Source: DASUMP01 sp036277635
GTDB taxonomy: Bacteria > Actinomycetota > Acidimicrobiia > IMCC26256 > PALSA-610
DNA length: 9,638 nucleotides
Direction: 5' to 3'
Assembly: GCA_036277635.1 (NCBI GenBank)
Contig: DASUMP010000304.1
Coordinates: forward strand, 1-9,638
The position numbers and the translations under genes are program-made. How positions within the stretch are numbered: position 1 is the stretch's first letter; every line of letters starts with the position of its first letter. The notes beneath the pieces are model-generated. The model saw only the letters and a list, made by a program, of their open reading frames with translations. It was not told the DNA's origin and did no database searches. Shown here piece by piece: positions 1 to 9,300 of this stretch.

Positions 1-77
1 ACCGTGAACGGATCCGGCAGTTCTCCGCGATCTCGCTGCTCAACCTCCTCCGCCTCCGACTCGACGTGCTGTCGTGA
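1..77 (+). CDS. cinA: C-terminal end of a CinA/PncC-like nicotinamide-nucleotide amidase (partial)
   Basis: The frame starting at base 3 reads RERIRQFSAISLLNLL and then RLRLDVLS before a TGA at 75-77. Bases 1-2 (AC) are compatible with a preceding Asp codon, giving D-R-E-x-I-R. The known C-terminus of CinA/PncC (nicotinamide mononucleotide deamidase, which recycles NMN in pyridine-nucleotide salvage) ends with a G-D-R-E-x-(I/V)-R motif followed by an Ala/Leu-rich helix, and this tail fits that pattern. The following thpR gene supports the call, because cinA and thpR are commonly adjacent in actinobacteria. The stop overlaps the thpR start in a GTGA arrangement (74-77), which suggests one operon with coupled translation. 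Only 24 residues are visible, so the assignment rests on a short motif plus context; another protein with a similar C-terminal helix remains possible. Confidence 0.6.
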   Translation, partial: RERIRQFSAISLLNLLRLRLDVLS

Positions 78-616
78 CGCGCGCGTTCCTCGCGTTCCGT
101 CCGCCGGATCCTGTGCTCGACGCGCTCGAGGCCGTGGCCACGGACGCGCGCAAGACGATCCGGGTCGGACGTTGGACCCGCCGCGACCAGTGGCACCTCA
201 CGATCCAGTTCTTGGGCGACCAGGTCGAGGTCGGCCCGGTGATCAACGCGCTGCGCACCCTCGACGGACGCGCCGCGCCGATGCAGCTCGGCGGCGTGGG
301 AGCATTCCCGCGCGACCGGCGCGCCGGCGTGCTGTGGGTCGGTGTCGTCGCAGGCGCCGAGTGGATCGGCGCGCTCGCCCGCGAGGTGGGCGCGCAGCTC
401 GCGTCGGTCGGGTACGCGCCCGACGACCGTCCGTTCCATCCGCACGTGACCATCGCTCGGCTCGAACCCGCGCAAGACCTGCGGGGCCCGATCGCCGGCT
501 TCGACCGCCCGGCCGTCGGCCCGGCGTGGCAGCCGACCGAGCTGGTGCTCTTCGCCAGTCGCACCGACGCCGACGGCGCCCGCTACGAGCCGCTCGCCAC
601 CTTCCCCCTCACCTGA
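74..616 (+). CDS. thpR: RNA 2',3'-cyclic phosphodiesterase (ThpR/LigT family, 2H phosphoesterase)
   Basis: This 180-residue protein has the usual length for the bacterial ThpR/LigT branch of the 2H phosphoesterases, which hydrolyse 2',3'-cyclic phosphodiester ends of RNA to 2'-phosphomonoesters in the cytoplasm. Both catalytic HxT motifs are present: H41-L-T43 in WHLTIQFLG and H124-V-T126 in FHPHVTIARL. Other family marks are the N-terminal strand TRAFLAFRPP, the W34/W40 segment before the first motif, and a C-terminal ELVLFASR strand followed by Y-x-PLATFPL. No signal peptide or membrane segment is seen. The GTG start at 74 overlaps the upstream stop and gives the canonical family N-terminus; no clear Shine-Dalgarno precedes it, consistent with translational coupling to the cinA-like gene. 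The stop TGA is at 614-616. The family call is solid; the physiological RNA substrate cannot be inferred from sequence. Confidence 0.93.
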   Translation: MTRAFLAFRPPDPVLDALEAVATDARKTIRVGRWTRRDQWHLTIQFLGDQVEVGPVINALRTLDGRAAPMQLGGVGAFPRDRRAGVLWVGVVAGAEWIGALAREVGAQLASVGYAPDDRPFHPHVTIARLEPAQDLRGPIAGFDRPAVGPAWQPTELVLFASRTDADGARYEPLATFPLT

Positions 617-688
617 TCGGCCCCGCCGGCCACCGCCGCGGCGCACCGCGGCCACCGGACGGGCGCCCGTCGCAGTCCCGGTAACGTC
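617..688 (+). promoter_or_regulatory. 72-bp gap before the LuxR regulator: direct repeats, GC hairpin, weak -10-like hexamer
   Basis: The gap between the thpR stop and the regulator start holds two identical 9-bp copies of CGGCCACCG at 627-635 and 649-657. They start 22 bp apart, about two helical turns. CCGCGG at 636-641 and again at 646-651 can pair as a 6-bp stem with a 4-base loop. A TANNNT-type hexamer, TAACGT, sits at 682-687, just before the GTG at 689. No convincing -35 element lies about 17 bp upstream. The repeats could be an operator and the hairpin a weak rho-independent-type element, although no T run follows it. In DNA this GC-rich such short matches can arise by chance, so the assignment is tentative. 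Confidence 0.25.
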
Positions 689-3298
689 GTGCGGGTGATC
701 GAAGCGCTCGACGCGGTCGTCACGCGCGTGGACGAGGCGGTGCGGCGCGCGGTCGCGACCTCGGCGCCGCCGATCGTCGTGGTGCACGGAGCGCACGGAT
801 CCGGTCGCACCACGATCTGCGAGCGGCTCGTCGCCGCGCGCGACTCCTCGCACGTGGTCCGGGTCGATCGGTCGGCCGCCGACCCCGAGGCGGTCCGTGC
901 TGCGGTCGCCGGTCGCAACGGGACGCCGACGCTCGTTGTCGTCGACGACGCCGACCTGCTCGATGCGAAGGTGCGGCGCGCCGTGTTCGACGTGACGCAC
1001 GACGCCTCGCGCGCCGGCACGACGGTGAGTGTGCTCACGGCGACCGACGTCGGCCGCCTCGACATCGCCCCCGACGCCGCGACGTGGGTCGAGTCCGTCG
1101 AACTGGCGCTGGCCGACCTCGCGACGCTCGTGCGCACGGTGCGCGGCATCGGTCCCAGCGAATTCGCGCTGCGCCGGCTCGCGACGCTCACGAACGGCAA
1201 CCTGCGCACGGCGGTCGAGCTCATCGCGGCCCTCGACGATGCGCAGCTGCGCGCGGGCGTCGGCATCGATCTCGAGATCCTCGGGACGCTGCCGCACGGG
1301 CGTTTCGTGACCGCGCACCTGCGGGCGCTGCCGCCGGCCACGCAGCTCGCGCTGTGTCTGGTCGCGCACGGACCCGACGAGCCGTTCGCGGTGATCGAGC
1401 GTGTCCTCGTCGCGCGCGGCGGGTCGCCGAGCGATCTCGGTCCGGCCGAGATCGCCGGATGGGTCGACGTCGGCCCGCGGGGTGTGCACTTCCGACACCC
1501 GATCGAGCTGGCCGCGGCGCGCGTCCTCGCGCCGTTCGCGGTGCGGCGCGACCTCGTCGCCGCGCTCGCCGCGTGCGCGCCGGCCGAGCGCGCCGCGTGG
1601 TACGAGGCGCAGGTCGCCGCCGCGCCCGACGACGACCTCGCGGTTCGGCTCGACCACCTCGCGTCGGCGGAGCTCGCGGGCGGAAGGCCGCGGCGCGCCG
1701 CGGAGGCGTGGCGGCTCGCGGCCGAATTCCGCAGCGGCGACGCCAGCGACGACCTGCTGCGCGCCGCACACGCCGCGCATGCCGGCGGCGACCCGGGGGC
1801 GACGGCCGAGCTCGCCGCGGTCCTCGTCGCCGAGCCGCGCGCCGCCGGGGTCTTCGGCGAGGCCCGCCGCCTGCAGGGCAACGTCGCGCTCTGGAGTGGG
1901 CTCACCGACGCCGCGTACCAGCTGCACCGCGACGCGGAGCCGCTCTGGGACGACGCGCCCGTGGTGGCGGCGTCGATGACGCTGCAGGCGACGGTGGGCG
2001 CGCTGCATCACGGTCACCTGTCGGCCGCGGCGGTCATGGCGGACCGCACCGCCGACCGGACGCGAGCGCTCGGACCGCTGGGGCTGGCCGCGCGCGCCGC
2101 CGCGGGCTACTGCCGCACGCTGCTCGGCGACGCCTCGGGCATCGGCGAGGTGCTCGCAGCGGCCGAGCTCCACGAGCGGTTCGAGCCCTTCGCCGCGCGC
2201 GACCCGAACGTGTTCTCGTTGACGTCGTGGGTCGGGCGCATGCTCGACGAGAGCGGCGCGCCCGACGCCGCGCTCGCCATGCTGTCGTGGACGATCGAGC
2301 GCGCCCAGGACGCGCGGGCGCCCGGCTTCGAGGTGATGCCGCTCGTGCACCGCAGCGCGCTGCATTTGCGGCGTGGGCGCACCGCGGACGCCACGCGGGA
2401 TGCGCACCGGCTGCACGCGCTGGTCGCCGACGTCGGTGAAGCCGAGCAACAGATCTCCGCCGCCCTCGTCGCGGCGCGCGTCGAGGTCTTCGCGGGTGAC
2501 GACGGCGCGCTCGACCAACTGCGGACCGTCACGGCGCGCAGCAAGGGGCCGGCCGCGCTCGAAGCGCTCGTCGCGCTCGGGCAGGCGCAGCTGGCGATCG
2601 GCGATGCACCGTCGGCGATCGCGACGCTGAGCCGCGTCGAGTCGTGGAAGCGGGTGATGCGGCTCGAACATCCGGGGTTCGCCGCACATCGCGCCGATCT
2701 GGTGGAGGCCCTGGTGCACGGGGGAGAGATGGGGCGCGCAGCAGAGTTGGCTCGCGTCCAGGCGGCGACGAGCGAATCGTGGCCCGACCCGTTCGTGCGG
2801 GGTCTGGCCGCCCGCTCCACCGCGCTGGTCGCGCCCGACCTCGACGCCGCGGAGGCGGCCTTCGCCGTGTCGATCGGCGAGCTGCGCGGCGCGTCGGCCG
2901 ACTTCGAACGCGCGCGGACGCTGCTGTGTCTCGGCGCGCGCCGACGCCGGAAGGGTCGGCGCGCGACGGCGCGGGATCCGTTGCGGGAGGCCGCCGACCT
3001 CTTCGAGCGCCTCGAGGCGAAGCGATGGGCGCAGCGCGCCCGCGCCGAGCTCCAGGCCACCGGCATCGGCGGCGCCCCTCGACCGCCGTCCGGTCGCGCC
3101 GGCGCCGAGCTCGGGGCGCTCTCCGACCGCGAGCGTCGCATCGCGGAGCTGGTGGCGCATGGGTCGACCAACCAAGAGGTCGCGGTCGCGCTGCACCTGA
3201 GTCGCAAGACGATCGAGAACCACCTCACGCGCATCTATCAGAAGCTCGGGCTGCGTTCGCGCACCGAGCTCGCGCGCGCGGTCGACTCGGCGCGCTGA
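689..3298 (+). CDS. LAL-type LuxR family transcriptional regulator with N-terminal P-loop ATPase
   Basis: This 869-residue cytoplasmic regulator has the layout of the large ATP-binding LuxR (LAL/MalT-like, STAND-type) group: ATPase, long helical sensor region, C-terminal DNA-binding domain. A Walker A-like loop lies at residues 34-42 (GAHGSGRTT) with Arg40 where Lys is usual. Walker B is at about 82-87 (LVVVDD), followed by ADLLD. An NGNLRTAVELI segment near residue 190 resembles the helical end of the AAA/STAND module. Residues about 245-790 are Ala/Leu/Arg-rich helices compatible with TPR-like repeats. The stretch RARAELQATG before the HTH is typical of LAL proteins. The LuxR HTH spans about 811-869 (LSDRERRIAELVAHG, then SRKTIENHLTRIYQKLG). 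GTG at 689 is the most upstream start in this frame; GTG at 695 is an alternative, and neither has a clear ribosome-binding site. The inducer and target genes are unknown. The gene converges on the secreted-protein gene with 25 bp between stops. Confidence 0.9.
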   Translation: MRVIEALDAVVTRVDEAVRRAVATSAPPIVVVHGAHGSGRTTICERLVAARDSSHVVRVDRSAADPEAVRAAVAGRNGTPTLVVVDDADLLDAKVRRAVFDVTHDASRAGTTVSVLTATDVGRLDIAPDAATWVESVELALADLATLVRTVRGIGPSEFALRRLATLTNGNLRTAVELIAALDDAQLRAGVGIDLEILGTLPHGRFVTAHLRALPPATQLALCLVAHGPDEPFAVIERVLVARGGSPSDLGPAEIAGWVDVGPRGVHFRHPIELAAARVLAPFAVRRDLVAALAACAPAERAAWYEAQVAAAPDDDLAVRLDHLASAELAGGRPRRAAEAWRLAAEFRSGDASDDLLRAAHAAHAGGDPGATAELAAVLVAEPRAAGVFGEARRLQGNVALWSGLTDAAYQLHRDAEPLWDDAPVVAASMTLQATVGALHHGHLSAAAVMADRTADRTRALGPLGLAARAAAGYCRTLLGDASGIGEVLAAAELHERFEPFAARDPNVFSLTSWVGRMLDESGAPDAALAMLSWTIERAQDARAPGFEVMPLVHRSALHLRRGRTADATRDAHRLHALVADVGEAEQQISAALVAARVEVFAGDDGALDQLRTVTARSKGPAALEALVALGQAQLAIGDAPSAIATLSRVESWKRVMRLEHPGFAAHRADLVEALVHGGEMGRAAELARVQAATSESWPDPFVRGLAARSTALVAPDLDAAEAAFAVSIGELRGASADFERARTLLCLGARRRRKGRRATARDPLREAADLFERLEAKRWAQRARAELQATGIGGAPRPPSGRAGAELGALSDRERRIAELVAHGSTNQEVAVALHLSRKTIENHLTRIYQKLGLRSRTELARAVDSAR
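3119..3295 (+). other. LuxR-type helix-turn-helix domain of the regulator
   Basis: Residues 811-869 of the regulator match the GerE/LuxR C-terminal fold. LSDRERRIAELVAHG is the first helix with the conserved L-[ST]-x-R-E start, TNQEVAVALHLS covers the scaffold helix and turn, and RKTIENHLTRIYQKLGLRSR is the recognition helix plus the following K-L-G-[LV] motif. All the usual landmarks are present (E815, the T-I-E-N-H recognition core, K852-L-G), so DNA binding should be intact even though the ATPase loop is atypical. Confidence 0.92.
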
Positions 3299-3323
3299 GC
3301 CCGGGTGGGCCGCGGGCCGGACG
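3299..3323. other. 25-bp gap between convergent stop codons, with a weak inverted repeat
   Basis: Only 25 bp separate the TGA of the regulator (3296-3298) from the TGA of the - strand secreted-protein gene (3324-3326). A 5-bp inverted repeat (GCCCG at 3299-3303, CGGGC at 3313-3317, 9-base loop) lies here. It has no T tract on either strand, so a proper intrinsic terminator is not supported. Transcripts from the two genes probably overlap at their 3' ends. Confidence 0.35.
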
Positions 3324-6300
3324 TCAGCGCGCCCGACCCGCGTGCACCATCAGGTTGCCGCCCGCGAGCTGTTGCAGGATCGTGCGCTGGCCATCCCAGT
3401 TCGACGAGAACAGCAGCAGCTGCGTGGTGGTCGCAGTCTTGCCGGAGCCGACCTTGCGGATGTCCCAGAGCGCGAAGCTCACGACGTCGAGCCTCTCGCC
3501 CTCGCCGCGGTCCTCCATGCGCATCTGCAGCACGAAGTTGCCGCCGATCACGTCGGGGCTGGCCTCGTCGGTGACGTCGGTGATGTTGGCCTTCGCCTCG
3601 AACTGTGCGCCGATCCCCGCCGCACCGAGCGACGTCGTCGAGTTCGACTTGATCTGGTACACCCGATCGCCCTGCCGCACGATGATGTTGGCGCCCCCGA
3701 TCAGGTTCGTGCGCTTCGTGTTGAACTTCACGTGGAACCCGAAGTTCGCCTTCGTGCCGGGGTCGCCCGCGTACACGCCGGACGAGCGGTCGAGCACGAG
3801 GTAGCCGCCACCGGTGATGAACTCGTCGAGCGGGCGGGCGATGGTGACGACGGCGTCGTCGGTGGTCTCGTCGCGCGAGTAGTAGCCGCCGATCACGGTC
3901 GCGACGGTGTGCTCGACCGCGTCGGCGGCGATGCTCGACGTCCAGTCGCAGGTGCCCACGCCGATGCTGGTGTCGGCGTCGAACACGTCGAACGGTGCGA
4001 ACACCTCGTCGATGGCTGGCGCGGCGCACAGCGTCGTCGGCGTGGTGGCCCGCTCCCGGAACGTCATCGTCGCGTTGCGGATGTCGCCGGGCCACGGGTC
4101 CCACTGCGGGTCGGTCTCGGGCACCGCGCTCGTGATGTCGCGCACCGTCGCCCGCAGCTCCACGGTCGCCGACCCCGACTCGGCCGACTCCGTGGCCGCG
4201 AACGTCGTCCCCTCGTACCAAGTGCGGGCGTCCTCGGGGAGCACCGTCACGCGCAGCACCACGCCGGACGCGCCGGTGTCGTCGTCGACGACCGAGAGCA
4301 CGAGGTCGTAGGTGCCGGGCGCGATGTCGGTGTGGATCCCCGACGTGGCATCGGCCACCGCTGAGACGTCCCACGTGCAGCGCTGGTGCACGGGCGCGAT
4401 CGGTGCGCACTCGGGATCGCCCGCGGCCAACCATCCCGGGGTCCCGAACGTGCCGGCGAACGACGTGCGCAGCGCGAGGTCGTCGGCCGCGACGTCGTCG
4501 GCGACGATGCGGAACGCGCCGGCGTCGCCGGTCGTCGGATCGCCGCCGAGGGGGTCGCTGTACTGCACCTCGATCGTGGCGACGCCGTTCGCGTCGACCG
4601 ACGCGTCCGGGAACGTGACCACCGGCGCGCCGTTCACGACCCGCAGATCGGCGGTCGTCGTGGTCGCGCCGGTGTCGTCGTCGGTGACCACGACCGAGAT
4701 GCCGTCGGTGACGTCGTCGAACGGGGTGCCGGTCGGGTCGTCGTCGAGGTAGGTGTGCTCGACGGTCACCGGCGACTGCACCGTCGGCAGCGTGGTCGTC
4801 GTCCCGTCACCCCAGTGCACGACCGCGCGGTGGCTGTCGGCCGCGACGTCGGTGAACGAGAACGCGAGCGACACCGACTCGCCCTCGTCGGCGACGAAGC
4901 GATCGTCGGCGTCGAGGCTCGTGATCGTCACCTCGGGAGCGACGTTGCGGACCTCGATCGTCGTGAGCGCGGGTCCCGCCGCGGTCGCGGTCGACGCGCT
5001 GACGGTGTACCCGTCGGACGCGGTGCCGGTCGGGTCGTCGTCGGCGTAGCTGTGCGTCGCCGAGAACGACCCGCCGGTGACGCCGGTGAGTGTCTCGCTC
5101 GAGCCGTCGCCCCACGCGAGATCGATGTCGATCGGCTCGGTGGCGGCCGGCGTGATCGTCCCCGAGACCGTCACGGCCGCGCCCTCGTCGACCGGTCCCG
5201 CAGGCGCGAGCTCGAGCACGAGCGGCGTCGCCGCGCCCCCCTGGATGGAGGCGAGCCAGCCGGGCGCCGTTTGCTCGCCGGTGCACTCCACGTCTTGCTC
5301 GCCGAACGTCAGGAACAGCTCCAACAGCTCGGAGACGATCGTCTCGACTCCCGCTTGTGGAGTCGTGAGATCGAGCGCGACGTCGAAGCCGTACTGCTGG
5401 CCGAGCACGGAGAGCAGCAACAAGATGCGTACGTCGCCCGCGCCGGCGCCCGCGGTCCACGCGAACTCGGCGCACTCGACGTCGAGGAAGCGGGCATCGG
5501 CGAGCCGGTCGGCGAGTCCGTAGAGATACTCGTCGATCCCGAGGCCCGCGATGTTCGGGACGAGATCGAGGTCGGTGATCGCGTCGACCACCCCGTCGTA
5601 GATGTCTTCGAGCGCGGCGCTCCACGTGGGCGGCATCGCGACGGAGACGAAGTCGCCGATGTCGGGCAACGTGATCGTGACGACGCACTCGTCGCCGTCG
5701 AGCGTGCCGGGCGGCCAACACCAGAAGTCGGGCGTGTAGCGGTCGCCATCACTGTCGATGCAGCGGTCGTCGTCGGCGTCGTACTCGTCGAACCAGTTGC
5801 ACGAACGGTTGGCGTCGGTTCGGTACTCGTACGGCTCGCCGTTCACGAGCTGGTCGAAGGTCGGGAGCGGGGCGCCGGCGGGCAGCACGTCGTCGTCGAC
5901 GAACTCGACGAAGTCGATGAAGCCGTCCATCCAGTCCGGTAGCGCGACACCCGCGTTCGCGAGCGCGTCGCGCGCTTCGGCGAGGTTGCCGATCGGGTCT
6001 TGGGCCAGCAGCTCGAGCGCGGCGTCGAAGTCGTCGAGCGAGCTCGCGACACGTTGGAGCTCCGAGCGCACCGCATTCTGGACGTACGAGTCGAAGTCCG
6101 CGCGCAGCGCCGCGTGCAGGGCCATGTCGCTCTGCAGCTGCGGCGGGAACAGCGGGTCGAGACGCAGCTCGAGGCTGCCGTCGACCTGCACCTCGAACGC
6201 GTCGAACGCCGACAGGTAGCCGAAGAAGTCGACCTTCGCGACCGGCACCAGCTCGAGGCGCATCGCGAGCCGGCCTGCGCCGAGGTCCTCGACCACGACA

Positions 6301-9300
6301 CCACCCGACACCGCGAGGATCGGCGCCTCGCCGAGCTTGAGACGGAGGTCGATCAGCCCGCCTTCCCACCGCACCGGGCCGATCCCGAACTCGCCGACCG
6401 AGCCCGACGCGAAGATCCCGTCGAGGCCGATCGTCACGTTCACCGACGCGAAGCAGCCGAGGTCCTGGTTCGCGAGGCACTCCGCGGGATCGACCTCGGC
6501 GCCGAACGGACGGCACGGACCGTCGGTGGGCACGTCGCCGCCGGCGCCGTCGCGCTGCGGGTCGATCCACAGCTCGCCCGCGAAGCCGATGCGCGGCTCG
6601 AGGCACAGGTCGGCGTCGGACGCGATCGCGAACATGAACTCGACGTTCTGGAACTCGACGTTCGGCAGCGCCGACACGTCGAGCCCACTGCCCGGCGGCG
6701 GCGGGAAGATCGCTTCCTGCAACGCCGCGACGTCCGCAACGCCGATGCGACTCACGTACGCCCGCAGCCCCTTGAAGTTGGGGACGAGCGACACGCCCGG
6801 CGGTCCGGGGATCGGTTGGATCGTCACACCCGCGCCGAAGGACGCCTGCAGCACCGTGTTCGGCGTGTCGGGGTCGCCGTTGTCGATCTCGATCTCGCCG
6901 AGGAACCCGGCGTTGACAGTGACGCCGGTGCCGGTCGCGCCGGGCAGCTGGACCTCGACCTTCACGACGAGGTCGTTGATCACGAGCCACTCGAAGCCGG
7001 GCACGCCGAAGGGCTGCTGCCAGCCGTTCGGCGCCGAGAGCCCGCCGAGCAGGGACACCTTCACGCCGGCCGGCGTGAGCTCGAGCGCGGAGCGCACGCG
7101 GAACTGCAGCCGGTCGTAGCACCAGGTCGGGTTGTCCTCGGGTGCGACCGATGGGTCCTCGAACTGCGCCATCGCCACGCTGGTCAGCGGGCAGGGGTCG
7201 CCGGACTCGATCGGCTCGGTGCCGTGCCGCCAGCGCGTGTTGAGGAGCCCTTCGACGAACAGCGCGATCTTCGGGTCGGTGCCGGCTTCGAGCTCTACGC
7301 CGAGCGTCAATGACCCGTCCTCGATGAACTCCGCCGCGTCGCCGGGCTCGAGGCGCGGCAGCGTGAGTCGCAGCCCGAGCTTCACTTCCGCGCCCGCGCC
7401 GGGGTCGAAGATCCCGGGCAGCGCGAGCGTGCCTTGGAACTGGATCCCGCGTTCTGCGTCGAGCCACAGCGCTTCGGCGAGATCGGTGAGCGCGCCCGGG
7501 AACGTGATGTTCGCGAGCAGGTTCACGCCGGGCTCCAGGCCGACCGCGAAGTCGCAGTCCGCTGCGGTCGCGCCGGGTGCGCACCCGTAGAGCGGCGCGA
7601 AGAACTCGAAGCCGTCCTTCGAGAGCTGCGTCGAGGTCGACTCGAAGCCGCCGACCGGCGCCGCGAGCACGCCGAGCGTCGGGAGCTCGATGCCGTCGAG
7701 CACTTCGGGCGGCGCCGGGTCGGTCGGGTTCGGCGCGAGCAGCTGCCCGAGCGTGACGCCGTCGGTCGGCCGGGCGCCGAAGAAGAACCGCGGCGTCGTG
7801 CCGCCGGCCTCGACGTACAGGTACGACGTGATGTCGCCGAGGAACCCGAGGTTCGCGCCCGCGAACGACTCGAAGGTGACCGCGCCGGTGGTGTCGACCG
7901 TCACCGCGAAGACGAGGTCGTCGAGCTGGAGCGAACCGATCGCGCCGGTCAGGTCGGGTGCGGCGCCGAGCTCTTCGGCGATGGGCGCCAGCAGCGCGCC
8001 GATCGGCACCGTGCTGCCGTCCTCGCCGAACGCGATGCGGAACTGCACCTGGGCGTCGTCGGTGACGCCGAGACGCGCCTCGACCCGTCCGACGCTCGGC
8101 TCCGCGCAGCCCGGCGCGCACAGCTCGAACGTGGAGGTGAGCGCGGCGTCGAACGCGGCCGCGCCCCCGGCGTTCTCGGTGATCGACGCGCCGATGCCGA
8201 GCGAGGTGAGGTCGAGCCACTCGACGCCGAAGGGGTCGTCCCACGTCGTGTTCGACGTGCCCTGCACGCCGACACTGATCGTGCCGTCGATCGTGCGAGT
8301 GAACGTCGCGAGCGTGTCGAAGTCGAAGTCGAAGACCTGGTCGTCGTCGACGTCGGCGGAGATCACGGTGCGGGCTCCGACGGTGATCCCGCCGACGAGG
8401 GGGTCGCTGTCGTACTCCACGGTGAACGTCCAGGGCCCGGTGCTCAGCCACTCGGGCAGGAGGCTGTTCACGCCACCCGACTGCGGCACCTCGGCGCGCA
8501 GCCGCACCTGGTCGAGCGATACCGGATCGGTGCCTTCGACCGACGAGAACGTGAGACCGAGCTTGCCGTAGAGATCCACGACCGAGTCGTCGTCGGGATA
8601 GTCGAAGGTCTGGCCCACGACGTCGCCGAGCTCCGCAAGGTCGAACTTCGCGAGCAGCGCGAGCGTCGCATCGAGCTCGAGGTCCTCCGGCAGCTCGTCG
8701 ACGCACGTGTCGCAGCCGGCGAAGAAGCGCAACGGGATGCCACCGAGGCGCAGGTCGTTGCGCCCGAGCGTCTCGCCGTCGGGGAGTCCCGACACCTTGG
8801 CGAGCACGAACTCGGGGAGCTGGAGCGCGCCCGCGATCGTGCCCCAGTCGCCGTTGACGAGCTCGCCGAGCGTGATCGTCGTCGCGTCGGGGTCGGTGTT
8901 GTCGACGCGGACTGCCGTGATGAAGTGCTCGCCCTTGCTTCCTCCCGAGTCGTACGCGAACAGGTAGGAGACCGCGATGTCGCTCGTGCCGAACGTGGTC
9001 GTGCCGGTGACGTCGAGCCACGTGCGCGGCGACGGTCCGTCGTCGTCCCAATGGAACGCGAACGCCACGTCGGACACCGACGTCTCGCCCGCCAGCGTCT
9101 CCTGGGTCTCCGCGTCGGCAGCGAGGAGACCGCTCACCTGCAGGATGTCGGCGACGCTCAGCGGCGCGAGCGCCTCGACGTCGAACTCGACGACGGGCGA
9201 GAAGTCGCCTTCCTCGCTCTCCCACTCGAGGCCGATGGTGAACGCGAGGGGACGGTCGGTCCCGTTGATCTCGAACTGGACGGTGTCTTCGATCGTGATC

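Noticed and set aside
4..684. 226-residue + strand open frame across thpR
   Set aside because: The translation is almost entirely Arg/Pro/Ala with no domain pattern; it is an out-of-frame shadow of thpR caused by high GC.
583..1905. 440-residue - strand frame, and other - strand frames at 1221-1769 and 2107-3234, opposite the LuxR gene
   Set aside because: Ser/Arg/Ala-rich translations without recognisable motifs, opposite a gene with Walker motifs and a complete LuxR HTH.
3299..3317. Intrinsic terminator between the convergent genes
   Set aside because: The stem is only 5 bp with a 9-base loop and no T tract on either strand.
5749..9225. 1158-residue - strand frame inside the giant gene, plus long + strand frames at 4386-5942 and 6000-7313
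   Set aside because: All are Arg/Ala/Asp-rich low-complexity translations lying over a frame that has a signal peptide, PKD motifs and balanced composition. High-GC coding DNA routinely leaves such frames open.
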